Of a stretch of DNA of 64,000 bases, positions 18,030 through 26,917 are shown piece after piece; position 1 is the first letter of the stretch, and each line of letters starts with the position of its first letter. Below the pieces are notes generated by a model, which saw only the letters and a program-made list of their open reading frames with translations, was not told the origin of the DNA and ran no database searches. The position numbers and the translations under genes were made by a program. The DNA is from AP-15 sp963698995. GTDB lineage: Bacteria > Pseudomonadota > Alphaproteobacteria > ATCC43930 > CGMCC-115725. Location: contig CAVOTD010000069.1 in the NCBI GenBank assembly GCA_963698995.1, forward strand, positions 148,575-212,574, written 5' to 3'.

Positions 18030-18805
18030 TATCGTGTCGCCGGCTTGGCCGACACCGCCCTCTCGCGCTCCGCACGGGGCGCCGGCACGGCCCTGGCATT
18101 GAGGCGCAGAACCATGCTTCTACGCTCATTCAGTGCAGTCCTCATGCGCAACATCAGAAGCGCCGCGAACAGCAATGTAAAACCGACGACCATGACCAGC
18201 AATGGAGCGAGCATCGAGGTTGCGATGGTCGGCCCGCCGCTGCGAATGATACTCGCCGGCTGGTGCAAGGTATTCCACCAATCGACCGAAAACTTGATGA
18301 TCGGCAGGTTGACCACCCCGACAAGTGCGAGCACGGAACCCGCCTTGCCGCCGCGTGAGGGATCGTCAAAGGCGTTCACCAGCGCGATGTAGCCGAGATA
18401 GAGAAAGAACAGGATCAGCACCGAGGTCAGCCGCGCGTCCCAGACCCACCACGTGCCCCACATCGGACGACCCCACAAGGATCCGGTGGCAAGGCACACA
18501 AAGGTGAATGCCGCGCCGATCGGTGCGGCAGAGCGCGCCGCCACGTCGGCCAGCGGGTGGCGCCAGACGAGCGCGACGGCGCTCGCGATCGCGATAAACA
18601 GGTAAACGCTCAGCGCCATCCAGGCCGCCGGAACATGGATGTACATGATCCGGACGGTGTCGCCTTGCTGGTAATCCGGCGGCGCGACCAGCAGCGACCA
18701 AACGAGCCCGATGACGAGGACGACTGCGGCCATCCACCCGCACCATGGCAGCGCCTTGGCGCTCAGCCGCATGAATCGCGCCGGATTGGCAAGCCAATTA
18801 ATCAT
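18029..18805 (-). CDS. ccmC: Haem ABC exporter permease / haem lyase subunit CcmC
   Basis: A 258-residue six-pass membrane protein. The tryptophan-rich haem-handling motif WGTWWVWDARLTS (about residues 116-128) is present, along with the flanking histidine segments IMYIHVPAAW and WWNTLHQP that coordinate haem. CcmC loads haem onto CcmE. ATG 18805 fits the family N-terminus; the frame continues upstream without sense. The C-terminal tail beyond about residue 235 is longer and more basic than in many homologues. Confidence 0.95.
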   Translation of the reverse strand: MINWLANPARFMRLSAKALPWCGWMAAVVLVIGLVWSLLVAPPDYQQGDTVRIMYIHVPAAWMALSVYLFIAIASAVALVWRHPLADVAARSAAPIGAAFTFVCLATGSLWGRPMWGTWWVWDARLTSVLILFFLYLGYIALVNAFDDPSRGGKAGSVLALVGVVNLPIIKFSVDWWNTLHQPASIIRSGGPTIATSMLAPLLVMVVGFTLLFAALLMLRMRTALNERRSMVLRLNARAVPAPRAERERAVSAKPATR

Positions 18806-18864
18806 CGCGGGCTTAGATGTAGTGCAGAATTCGCGAGGCGTCAGGTGTGCCGGCGGCGCACCGA

Positions 18865-19530
18865 TCATTCGAGTGCCTGACGCAACGCCGCGGCGCTCGC
18901 CCACGGACACAAGGCCAATGCCGCCAGGGTCAGCGCGCCAAGAACCAGCAAATGGGGGCGCGCACCAAGGCCCGAAGCCGTCGCTTCGACAGCACCGGCG
19001 CCAAAGATCAGCGGCGGCACGTAGAGCGGCAAAACCAGGATCGACAAGACCACGCCTTGGCGGCGGGCGCCGAGAGTGAGCGCCGCGGCGACGCTGCCGA
19101 TCAGGCTTAGAGCCGGGGTGCCGATCAGCAGGCTTGTCAACAGGGTGAGAATCGCGGACGGCTCCAGATCGACGAGCACGGCGAGAAAAGGGCTGACGAG
19201 CGCCAGCGGCAGCCCCGTGGCTACCCAGTGGGCCGCGCATTTCGCAAGCACCGCAAGTTCGAGCGGCAGGCTCGACAGGGCCAGCAGATCGAGACCGCCG
19301 TCCTGATAATCCGTCTCGAATAGCCGATCGAGCGACAGCAGCGCGGCGAGCAGTGCCGCTACCCAAAGGATGCCGGCCCCGATGCGTTGCAAAATTGCCG
19401 GCTCCGGGCCGACGCCAAACGGGAACAGCACCACGGCGAGAACAAAGAACCCAAGGACGAGACCGGTATCGCCTCCTTGGCGCAGGGCAAGGCGGAGGTC
19501 GCGGCGGAAAAGCCCGATAAACGCCGCCAT
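18865..19530 (-). CDS. ccmB: Haem exporter permease CcmB
   Basis: A 221-residue inner-membrane permease with about six spans, typical length for CcmB. The N-terminal RRDLRLALRQGG, the QDGGLDLL segment and the C-terminal LPLYVPPLIFGAGAV are family features. It partners the CcmA ATPase. It starts two bases after the ccmA stop; a 59-bp gap separates it from ccmC. Confidence 0.94.
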   Translation of the reverse strand: MAAFIGLFRRDLRLALRQGGDTGLVLGFFVLAVVLFPFGVGPEPAILQRIGAGILWVAALLAALLSLDRLFETDYQDGGLDLLALSSLPLELAVLAKCAAHWVATGLPLALVSPFLAVLVDLEPSAILTLLTSLLIGTPALSLIGSVAAALTLGARRQGVVLSILVLPLYVPPLIFGAGAVEATASGLGARPHLLVLGALTLAALALCPWASAAALRQALE

Positions 19531-19532
19531 CC

Positions 19533-20201
19533 TCAGTCGGCAGCGGCATAGCCGGGTGAGGGAGCGAAAGCATCCAGCGTAACCTCGGCGGCCGGGCCGA
19601 TATCGATCGGCGTATGGCTGGCGACAGCGACGCGCCCGCCGGCCGCGCGATGGGCGACAATGGCGTGCTCGAGACGCAGCTGATTGTCATGGTCGAGGGC
19701 GCTCGTCGGCTCGTCGAGGAGCCAAATCGCAGCAGGCGCCGCGATCAGACGAGCCAGCGCCAGCCGCCTTCGCTGACCCGCCGAGAGCCAACGGCACGGC
19801 CAATCGGCGACCCCGTCCAGAGCGAATGCAGCCAACCCCGTGGCAACGAGCGAGGGGACCTGGCCCGGCCCCAGTCCCTGCAGCCCCGCCCAGAAGGCCA
19901 ATGTCTCGCGCGGCGACAAGCCGGGCTTGACGCCGTCCTGATGACCGACATAGCGCAGCCGCGCGCGATACCCGGCGATGTCGGTCTCGATCGCCGCCTC
20001 GCCCCAAAGGAGCCGGCCCGCCGCCGGCGCCATCAGCGTGGCCAGCAGCCGCAACAGGCTTGTCTTCCCGCTGCCGTTCGCTCCGGTCAGCATCAGTGCC
20101 CCCCGGGCAGGCAGGCGAAGCGAAACCCCGGTAAAGACGAGGCGCTCGCCGCGCCGGCAAGCAAGATCCTCGGCGATCAGATCGGGGGCGGCTTTCGTCA
20201 C
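19533..20201 (-). CDS. ccmA: Haem exporter ATP-binding protein CcmA
   Basis: A 222-residue ABC ATPase, first gene of the operon. Walker A GANGSGKTS is near residue 45, the signature LSAGQRRRLALARL near 140, Walker B AIWLLDEP and the H-loop VASHTP follow. GTG 20201 gives the usual N-terminus; an upstream start at 20246 would add 15 residues. CcmA energises release of holo-CcmE from CcmC. The operon lacks ccmF, ccmH and ccmI, which must be elsewhere if cytochrome c maturation works. Confidence 0.93.
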   Translation of the reverse strand: MTKAAPDLIAEDLACRRGERLVFTGVSLRLPARGALMLTGANGSGKTSLLRLLATLMAPAAGRLLWGEAAIETDIAGYRARLRYVGHQDGVKPGLSPRETLAFWAGLQGLGPGQVPSLVATGLAAFALDGVADWPCRWLSAGQRRRLALARLIAAPAAIWLLDEPTSALDHDNQLRLEHAIVAHRAAGGRVAVASHTPIDIGPAAEVTLDAFAPSPGYAAAD

Positions 20202-20314
20202 GGAACTCGCGTTAGAGGCCCAAGCACCCGGCGAGCCGCCCCTCACCCTCGCGCGGGCGCGGGTCCCTCCCTCGGGGTGAGAGGTCTACCGCCTGACACC
20301 CGGCGCACAAAAAA

Positions 20315-20343
20315 GCGGCTCCGGAGGGGGAATCCGGAGCCGC
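20315..20343 (-). terminator. Rho-independent terminator after the CoA-ligase gene
   Basis: A perfect 11-bp stem GCGGCTCCGGA/TCCGGAGCCGC with a 7-base loop. On the minus strand it is followed by six T (A run at 20309-20314), so it ends transcription from the ligase gene before the ccm operon. Two smaller hairpins, AGGTTTG/CAAACCT and GTAAGG/CCTTAC, lie just upstream at about 20378-20411. Confidence 0.8.
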
Positions 20344-20473
20344 GCGGCCACGGCCGATATGCTCGGCCGAGTACGAGGTTTGGGGGACAAACCTGTAAGG
20401 ACAAGCCTTACGCATACCATATGGGGAGTCGATTGGGACTTCGGTTTGAAAAAATTGTGACCATTCAATGAAT

Positions 20474-21724
20474 TCAACCGAGTTGACGGCGGTCCTCGAT
20501 CACCTTGCCGTCGGCGGGCAGGCTGCCCTTCTGCACCAGTCTGACGGTGCCGCGCAATTTGGTGACGGCCTGAAGGGTTTCGGCAATACGCGCGGGGTCC
20601 TCCGGCGCCTCCCCCATTTCGGCCAGCAACATCATCTCGTCCGTGTTCCCGGGCCGGTCGACCACGAGGCGCGCCCGGATGATCGATTTGTGGCGCCGCA
20701 GGATGTCCGCGACCTGCTCGGGATGGACGAACATTCCACGCACCTTGGTCGTCTGGTCGGCGCGGCCGAGCCACCCTTTGATCCGATGGTTCGTCCGGCC
20801 GCACGGGCTGTCGCCGGGGAGCAGCGCCGAGAGATCGCCGGTGGCAAAGCGGATCAGCGGATACTCCGGGGTCAGGGTCGTCACGACGACCTCGCCGACT
20901 TCGCCCGCAGGGACAGGTTCTCCGGTGCCGGGGAGGACGAGCTCGAGGATGATCCCCTCGTCGACCACCATGCCGTCGCAGAGATCGCCGTCCGGGTTCG
21001 TGGTCTCATAGGCGATGAGGCCGATATCCGCTGTGCCGTAACACTGCAGCACGCTGAGCCCATGGCTGCGGAAGTCGGCGCGCAATGCAGCCGGCAGGGC
21101 TTCGGCGCCGACCAGCGCCTTTTTCAGCGATGAAACATCGCTACCCTCGCTGGTTGCCCGGTCGAGTAGCACCTTGAGGAAAGAGGGCGTCCCGACATAG
21201 CCGACCGGCCGCAAATCGGCGATCGTGCGCAGTTGCTGCTCGGTCTGTCCGGTGCCGGCCGGAATCACCGGGCAGCCGAGCGCATCGGCGCCACTCTCGA
21301 CCATCGCGCCGGCCGGGGTCAGGTGATAGGAAAAGGTGTTGTGCACCACGTCGCCGCGGCGAAACCCCGCCGCGAACAGCGCCCGAGCGAACCGCCAATA
21401 ATCTGGCCGTCGCCCCTCCGGCTCGTAGATCGGGCCGGGCGATACGAAGACCCGGCGCAAGGTCGAGATCGGGGCGGCGACAAACCCACCAAAGGGCGGG
21501 TCGTGCCGCTGCAGTTCGATCAGAGCGGATTTGCGGGTCAGCGGCAGTTCTGCCAGCCCGCGCCGATCGACGATGTCCTCCGGGTGAACCGCCGCGAGCA
21601 GGCGGCGATAGGCCGGCGAGCGCTCCTTTGCCGCGGCGACAACCTGCGGCAGCGACGCCATCAGCAGAGCTTCGCGCGCCGCCGGATCGCGGGTTTCGAG
21701 TGCATCGTAAAACTGCGTCACCAC
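20474..21724 (-). CDS. Phenylacetate-CoA ligase family AMP-binding protein
   Basis: A 416-residue adenylate-forming enzyme of the PaaK type. Visible are the PaaK-like N-terminus (SPAYRRLL), the VFVSPGPIYEP segment in the position of the usual Ser/Thr/Gly-rich ATP loop, the QCYGTADIGLIAYE adenylate motif near residue 230, RFATGDLSAL and the C-terminal GRADQTTKVRGMFVHPEQV. It activates a carboxylate as an acyl-AMP and transfers it to CoA. The substrate is unknown; homologues often accompany branched-chain amino acid-type ABC importers, but none is here. Confidence 0.85.
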   Translation of the reverse strand: MVTQFYDALETRDPAAREALLMASLPQVVAAAKERSPAYRRLLAAVHPEDIVDRRGLAELPLTRKSALIELQRHDPPFGGFVAAPISTLRRVFVSPGPIYEPEGRRPDYWRFARALFAAGFRRGDVVHNTFSYHLTPAGAMVESGADALGCPVIPAGTGQTEQQLRTIADLRPVGYVGTPSFLKVLLDRATSEGSDVSSLKKALVGAEALPAALRADFRSHGLSVLQCYGTADIGLIAYETTNPDGDLCDGMVVDEGIILELVLPGTGEPVPAGEVGEVVVTTLTPEYPLIRFATGDLSALLPGDSPCGRTNHRIKGWLGRADQTTKVRGMFVHPEQVADILRRHKSIIRARLVVDRPGNTDEMMLLAEMGEAPEDPARIAETLQAVTKLRGTVRLVQKGSLPADGKVIEDRRQLG

Positions 21725-22207
21725 GCAATCCTCCGCGCTACGGCCCCCAAACTTGATCGCCTAGAGGGGCATCAATCAAGCGTCCAATCTGCTCCCGATA
21801 CAAGCGCCGCATCAAGCATCCATTGCAAACTCTGGCCTCCAGCGTACCGCGGGCTCTTGAACATTGGAAATTCAACCAAAAGATAAGTCAAACACGTGGT
21901 CGGCGACGGTCTGGTGCGCGGCTCTTTTCTCGCCGTCGGCAGCTCGGTGCCGGTGCCGACTCTGTCGGCCGCCTCGACGGTTCCCGACGACAACAATTAT
22001 TCGGCGGCAATACGATCAGCGGGTTCGCGCTCGACCAGAACTCGACGGTAGGACCGTCTCCGGTACGGTAACCGGGGTTGGCGAAAGCTATTCCGGCGGA
22101 CTGTCGGGCTCAGGCCTGAACGGTCCGGCCATCGCTGACCCGCTACGCATGAAGAAAGACCCGCCGTAACGGCGGGTCTGGGATGTCGGCTGTTGATTTC
22201 GAGTGGG
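21725..22207. other. Intergenic region with a hairpin
   Basis: About 480 bp with no gene I can support. Several short overlapping frames exist on both strands, including a minus frame at 21772-21996 ending VSGADWTLD, but none has a recognisable domain or clear ribosome site. The right end holds a 10-bp hairpin. Confidence 0.5.
22157..22179. terminator. Terminator hairpin downstream of the secreted repeat protein
   Basis: AGACCCGCCG-TAA-CGGCGGGTCT, a perfect 10-bp stem, 28 bp after the stop of the minus-strand gene at 22208. On the minus strand it is followed by a short T-rich stretch (TTTCTTC). Its arm shares AGACCCGCC with the hairpin at 23666-23693. Confidence 0.7.
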
Positions 22208-22585
22208 TCAGCCGCCTGGTTTGGGACCGGTACCGGTGGCCGTGTAAGGATGCCGCCCGGGCTGCTTATCCTCATCCGTTGTCTGATAGTGCTCGTCCTG
22301 CCCCGAGGAGTGCGCGCCCGGCTTCGGGCCAATCGATGTCGAATAGGGATGCTGCGGCTTATCCGCATCGTAGCCGGTGCTCGGCTGGTAGTGCTGTTCT
22401 TGCCAGACCTGATTGCCGCCGGGCTTGGGATAGAAGGACTGGGTCGATGAAGTGACCGGTGGCGGCGTCGCCGGCGTCGCACCGCCCTGCTGCGGCAGCG
22501 CCGAGACCGATTGTGCCTGCGCGGTGGCAGCGACGCCAGCCAACAATCCTAAACTCAGGACAGTCGATTTGAGCAAGCTCGGCAT
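22208..22585 (-). CDS. Secreted protein with two HPY/GPKPG repeats
   Basis: Encodes 125 residues. A signal peptide (SLLKSTVLSLGLLAGVAATAQA) is followed by a Pro/Gln-rich linker and two approximate tandem repeats of about 35 residues, each with a Q-x-E/Q-HYQ block, a Lys-x-x-x-HPY block and a closing GPKPG; a third FYPKPGG precedes them. No enzyme motif is present. The protein is probably periplasmic or surface-exposed. It is divergent from the LysR gene, which may regulate it. Confidence 0.65.
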   Translation of the reverse strand: MPSLLKSTVLSLGLLAGVAATAQAQSVSALPQQGGATPATPPPVTSSTQSFYPKPGGNQVWQEQHYQPSTGYDADKPQHPYSTSIGPKPGAHSSGQDEHYQTTDEDKQPGRHPYTATGTGPKPGG

Positions 22586-22659
22586 GCCGGATACTCCATT
22601 GGTCTATTGGGAACTGCCGACGAATCTGGTACGAGGCAAACGTGCACGCAAATGATAAT

Positions 22660-22672
22660 TGTGCATCGCACA
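22660..22672. promoter_or_regulatory. Putative LysR-type T-N11-A operator
   Basis: The perfect palindrome TGTGC-ATC-GCACA has exactly the T-N11-A form bound by LysR regulators. It ends one base before the ATG of the lysR gene and lies 75 bp from the start of the divergent secreted-protein gene, a position suited to autorepression. Confidence 0.5.
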
Positions 22673-22673
22673 C

Positions 22674-23645
22674 ATGAACGACCTGCATTTTAACTCACTC
22701 GACCTTAACCTGTTGCGGGTCTTCGACGCGCTGATCGAGGAGCGCAGCGTGACCCGCGCGGGAGAGCGGCTCGGGCTGAGCCAGTCCGCCATCAGTCATG
22801 CCTTGAACCGGCTGCGCTACGTGCTCAACGATGAATTGTTCGTGCGCGTATCGGACGGCATGCGGCCGACCGCCCGCGCTTCCGAGATCGCACCGCGGCT
22901 TAGAGAGGGTCTGTTACAGATCCAACTGGCGCTGGCGCCTCGCGAATTCATACCCTGCCGGACCAACCGCCGCTTTACGATTGCCTGCACCGAATACGCC
23001 GGAACGGTGCTGATGCCCGGCTTTATCGCCAGGCTGAGGGTCGAAGCGCCGAACGCGGAACTGCGGATCCGACCGAGCAATATGGGCGTCGCGGAAGCGC
23101 TCCTCGCCGGCCGCGTCGACCTGGCGATCGGCAGTTTCAGACGCGTCCCCGAGCCGTTTGCTTACCAGCCGCTGTTCCGCGAAACCCGAGTTTGGGTGCT
23201 CAGTGTCGATCATCCGGCGGCGGGCGGCGATCTGACCTTGGAACGCCTCGCCGAGTTGTCTCATATGATCATTTCCGCAACCGGCGAGGACGAGCACGCG
23301 GTCGACGGCTACGTCATCGATCATGGGCTCGAACGGCTGGTCACGCGCAGCGAGTTGGGTTTGCTGCAGGGCGCGCTGGCAGCGCATGGCCTGCGGCGGG
23401 TGATCGGTTTGACAACGCCGCATTTTCTCGCCGCCCTGGCCGTGGTCAGCCAGTCGGACATGGCGGCGCCGCTGCCGCGCCGCCTGGCGGCCGCTTTCGC
23501 TGACCGCTATCGCCTCAAGCTCTTCGAGCCGCCCTACCCCTCACCGCCATTCGACATCATGGCGCTGTGGCACCGCGACCATGGCGAAGAGCGCGCGATC
23601 GCCTGGCTGCGCGGCGTATTGCAGGAAGTGGCAGCCGACCTGTAA
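22674..23645 (+). CDS. LysR family transcriptional regulator
   Basis: A 323-residue regulator. The N-terminal winged helix (residues 5-65: LDLNLLRVFDALIEERSVTRA, then RLGLSQSAISHALNRLR) binds DNA; the rest is a periplasmic-binding-like effector domain. The N-terminus (NDLHFNSLDLNLLRVFDAL) resembles the NodD/LeuO-like subgroup. Effector unknown. ATG 22674 is used; a TTG five codons upstream overlaps the operator. The nearest candidate target is the divergent secreted protein gene. Confidence 0.9.
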   Translation: MNDLHFNSLDLNLLRVFDALIEERSVTRAGERLGLSQSAISHALNRLRYVLNDELFVRVSDGMRPTARASEIAPRLREGLLQIQLALAPREFIPCRTNRRFTIACTEYAGTVLMPGFIARLRVEAPNAELRIRPSNMGVAEALLAGRVDLAIGSFRRVPEPFAYQPLFRETRVWVLSVDHPAAGGDLTLERLAELSHMIISATGEDEHAVDGYVIDHGLERLVTRSELGLLQGALAAHGLRRVIGLTTPHFLAALAVVSQSDMAAPLPRRLAAAFADRYRLKLFEPPYPSPPFDIMALWHRDHGEERAIAWLRGVLQEVAADL

Positions 23646-23665
23646 CCAAGGTTTGGGCCAATAAA

Positions 23666-23693
23666 AGACCCGCCGGCAAAAGCTGGCGGGTCT
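23666..23693. terminator. Terminator between lysR and porin genes
   Basis: A 12-bp stem (AGACCCGCCGGC with one G-T pair) around an AAAA loop lies between two converging genes. On the minus strand it is followed by TTTTAT, so it probably terminates the porin transcript and may serve lysR too. Confidence 0.75.
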
Positions 23694-23720
23694 CCAAGGG
23701 TATGTTTTGTTTTGTTGTTT

Positions 23721-25371
23721 CTAGAATTTGACGCGGAATTTGCTGATCAGGACCTGGTAATTGCCCTTGATGTTGGCGACGGTCTCGCGCTGGCCCCAGG
23801 TGTATTCGAGGCCGGCGTCGATGAACGCGACCGGGCTCCAGATCACGTTCGCATGGGCGTTCTGCAACTGCTTGTTCTGGTTGACCGACTGAGAGGCTCC
23901 GATCAGGGTCGAGGAGACCTCATAATGGGCGTAACCGTAGGACAGGGTCGAGCGGACGTTCGGCAACCACCAGTGCTGATAGCCGACATTGAAGCCGATC
24001 GCTGATATCGGCTTGAAAAGAATACTGTTGGCCTGCGCCGCACTAGTCGGAGTCAACAGATAATTGGTGGCGAGGGCGCCATTGGTACTGTCGTTCAGGT
24101 AACGGCCGAGACCGTCGCCGACGGTAAACTGATATTGGAAATCGTCCTTTGCCCAGCCGAACCAGCCGGGCTTGACGTCACCGGATATGCCGCCGCCATA
24201 GCCGAAATATTGCCTGCTGATGAACCTGCCGTCGTTGATGTCGAGCAGGCGTCCCACCAACCTGAAATCGACATGCCCCCAGGGCTGCGACCAGTAGGAG
24301 GCAAAGGTCACGTCCGGCGCGACTCCCTTCGTGGGATTTTGACCCAACGCCGTCCCGTTCGCCAGTGGGCCGTAAACATTACTGAAGAAACCAAAGGCCG
24401 TTGTCGGCGCACCGGGACCACCCGGCAGCCCGCCGGTGTTCAAGTCGGAATTCCACCAGACCGGCGGGTGTTATGATGTCGGTATCAGGAGTTTCGGCCG
24501 AGACTGACCAGGCGCTACCGTACGGGCCGGCAAGCGTATACCGGACTTGCGGAGTGCGGACCAGACCGGCCTGGCCTGCCGGACCGCCGAAATCGAGCGT
24601 CTCAGGGTTGGCATCGGGATCGGAGAAGTTGGAGTTGGCCTGACCCGCGAGAAAGCCCCCGAGGGTGCCGTAGGCATATCGCAAACGCGGCACCAGATTG
24701 TCCGAGACGTGCAGCAGGGTTTGCCCGCTGAAATTATTCGTACCCGCCCAGTCGAACTCGATGAAGGTGCGCGCTTCGCCCCACGCGGTCGGCGTGCGCG
24801 TCTCGACATTGAGGCGCGATTCCCGCGGGCTCTGCGAGAAAACGCCGTTGCCGCGCGAATGCGCGAGCTGCGCCGGCGGTGAGCCGAACCCCGGCCTGCC
24901 GGGCACCGCCGTCACCCCGGCGAGACCAGCCGTCAAGCCCGGCACAGCCTGCCCATGAAGTCGAGCGGCTGTGCCGACAATTGACCGTTGACGCCGACGG
25001 TCGTGCTCTGGTTACCGTTTGTGGCGTTGACCGCCGCCTGTCAAATAGTAATCGAGGGTTTCGTCGACGAACCCGCCGACGCGGATCGAGGTGTCGGTGC
25101 CCGGGATCAGGAAGGAGCGGGGGAAGCTGCCGCCGATGATCGGCTGGCCCGGGATCGGTTCGGTGCCGTAGACATGGCTCCTGCGGCGCCGCCGCCGCGC
25201 GGCACGGCGCGCCTGGGCGAGCTGATCGATCCGGCGCTGCAGCAGCTCCTGATTGGCGCGAAGATCGGCCAATTCGTCCGCGCTGGCCGCAGGAAGGCCT
25301 GTCAGGAGCGCGACTGTCGCGGTTAAACCCCCGATCGCCGCCGCCCTGCCGATATTCCGCTTTTTCGTCAT
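23721..25371 (-). CDS. DcaP-like outer-membrane porin, frameshifted
   Basis: Outer-membrane channel of about 550 residues split over frames. The N-terminus has a signal peptide ending ASA, a coiled-coil (ELADLRANQELLQRRIDQLAQ) and GTDTSIRVGGFVDETLDYYL, the start of the DcaP-like barrel. The middle carries FIEFDWAG and RLRYAYGTLGGFLAGQ; the end shows alternating barrel strands and a C-terminal Phe (KFRVKF), as expected for BAM substrates. Three single-base indels near 25040, 24957 and 24448 explain the breaks; correcting them gives continuous sequence. DcaP porins pass small anionic solutes. It follows the PagL-like gene on the same strand. Confidence 0.8.
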
Positions 25372-25632
25372 CGCTCCCCCGAGAGATCAAAGGTTGCAAC
25401 TAGCCGGATGCAAGGACACCCGCTTCTCTCGCGTCATAATAGGGAAGGGTGGGTGTCGATCAAGCAGCCTTTGCCCCTGACGTGGTCTTTTCGTCGCAGC
25501 GTGGCGATGCTGCAACACATCCTTTTAAGTGCCCGCAACACCTTGGAAAATTTTAAGGTGCGCGAAACCGTCAGTGGGCCGAGGAGACCCGTTTCGACGA
25601 CATATTCGTGCTCGCGGATTGCGCGAGAGCGC

Positions 25633-26197
25633 TTAGAATTTGAAGCCTAGCCGGGCGCCGGCATCGGTGATGCCGGCATTGTGCGGCGCCAAATTGGCGT
25701 TCGACATATGGTCGACGAACCCCGATACGCTGACGGTCGGCGTCAGCTGGTAGCCGAGCTCCAGGCTCTCGCGAAACAGGGCCGTCGAGCCCAGGCGTTT
25801 GCGGTCCGGCGGGGCGTCGTTGGTGTGGCCGTCCTGCAGGGCGCCGCCGAGACTGCCGTTGAGGAAGACCCCGTTACCCCACCCGAACAGGTTCTGGATC
25901 AACGTGATCCCCCAGGTCAGGCCGAAATAGCCCGCGTTGGTGTTGCCTGCGGTATTCAAGCGAACCGCCGAGATGGGGGCGCGGTGAGCCGATGACGCTG
26001 AAGAAGTCCGGCGGGGTGAACAGCATCTCGAAATTGACGTCCGCACCGCTCTCGACATGCTTGTCGAAAAGCCCGACATCGTGCGCAAGAGCGCCGAATT
26101 TGAATTCGTCGACGATTTTGGTCTGTGCCGCGGCCAGGCTCGGACCGGTGGCTGCGAGAACGGCAGCGATTATCGCGGGGCGAAGAATTTGCGACAC
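25633..26197 (-). CDS. PagL-like lipid A 3-O-deacylase (acyloxyacyl hydrolase family), frameshifted
   Basis: Outer-membrane beta-barrel of about 187 residues with signal peptide (PAIIAAVLAATGPSLAAAQ). The barrel contains KFGALAHDVGLFDKHVESG, GYFGLTWGITLIQNLFG and, near the C-terminus, VDHMSNANL, whose His-x-Ser matches the PagL catalytic pair; it ends with Phe (LGFKF). PagL removes the 3-O acyl chain of lipid A. Frames join if one base is removed near 25957 (reading HLGGSLNTAGN). Start taken as GTG 26197; upstream starts are possible. The 261-bp gap to the porin shows no gene. Confidence 0.75.
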
Positions 26198-26270
26198 TGT
26201 TGTTCTCAATCCGCGTGTACTGGCGTTTTGCGTCGCAAAATAAGTTAAGCAATGGCGCGGCGTTCGCAAG

Positions 26271-26903
26271 CTATCTCAGCCAATTCAACGGGTTCAACGC
26301 CTTCAAACGAGACGACCAGCGATGCCGCCCAAGCTCGCGCCAGACGACAGCGGGTTCGGTCACCCAATTCAGCTGCAATACCCGACGTTCACCGAAATGC
26401 GGACGATGTCCATGGAACGACCGATCACTCCGGCGGAACGCCAGCATCGTGCCGGCCAGGGGCGCCACTTCGAGCGCATAATTCTCGAGATCGTCGGGGC
26501 CGCGCAGCAACCGCAGGCGTCCCCCGGCACATTCCCAACGCTCGTTCAGGTAGAGCAGCAACGTGATGATCTTGGTGTCGGAATCGGTATGGATCCGTCC
26601 GTCCTTGCCGTCGCTGCTGCCGCGCACAGTGAGCAATGTCGGCCGGCCGTCGAGGTCGATGCCGAACTTTTGTTCGATGACGCGGTTGAGCGCCGGCCCG
26701 GTCAATTCGCAGAGCAGGCGCGAGAAGGCTGGCTCCAATGCGAGCGTGTCTGCCGGGAAGCTGCCGGGGCCGCGAATCTTCGGAAAGTCGGCGACAACGA
26801 GCCCAACCTCTTCCGGGCGGATAAAATCCGCGACGACGACGTAATCGAACGGGTCGCGGCACAACGGTGCCGCCCGCAAGCGATCGAGATCGAGAAGGGT
26901 CAG
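26271..26903 (-). CDS. 2OG-Fe(II) oxygenase (prolyl-hydroxylase-like)
   Basis: About 210 residues. The iron-binding HxD lies in RIHTDSDTKIITLLLYLN and the distal His/2OG-binding Arg region in SFHGHRPHFGERRVLQLNW, the order of SM-20/P4H-type dioxygenases. No ATG, GTG or TTG is well placed: an AAAGGAG ribosome site overlaps the stop of the upstream TPR gene and points to a CTG at 26903, 14 bp after that stop. A TTG at 26879 is the fallback. Coupling to the TPR transferase suggests both act on the same protein or glycan; this is inference. Confidence 0.8.
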   Translation of the reverse strand: MTLLDLDRLRAAPLCRDPFDYVVVADFIRPEEVGLVVADFPKIRGPGSFPADTLALEPAFSRLLCELTGPALNRVIEQKFGIDLDGRPTLLTVRGSSDGKDGRIHTDSDTKIITLLLYLNERWECAGGRLRLLRGPDDLENYALEVAPLAGTMLAFRRSDRSFHGHRPHFGERRVLQLNWVTEPAVVWRELGRHRWSSRLKALNPLNWLR

Positions 26904-26917
26904 CGCGGTCTCCTTTG

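Noticed and set aside
20212..20415. Small minus frame beginning MRKACPYRF
   Set aside because: It runs through the terminator hairpin and Arg-rich repeat sequence; no ribosome site or family.
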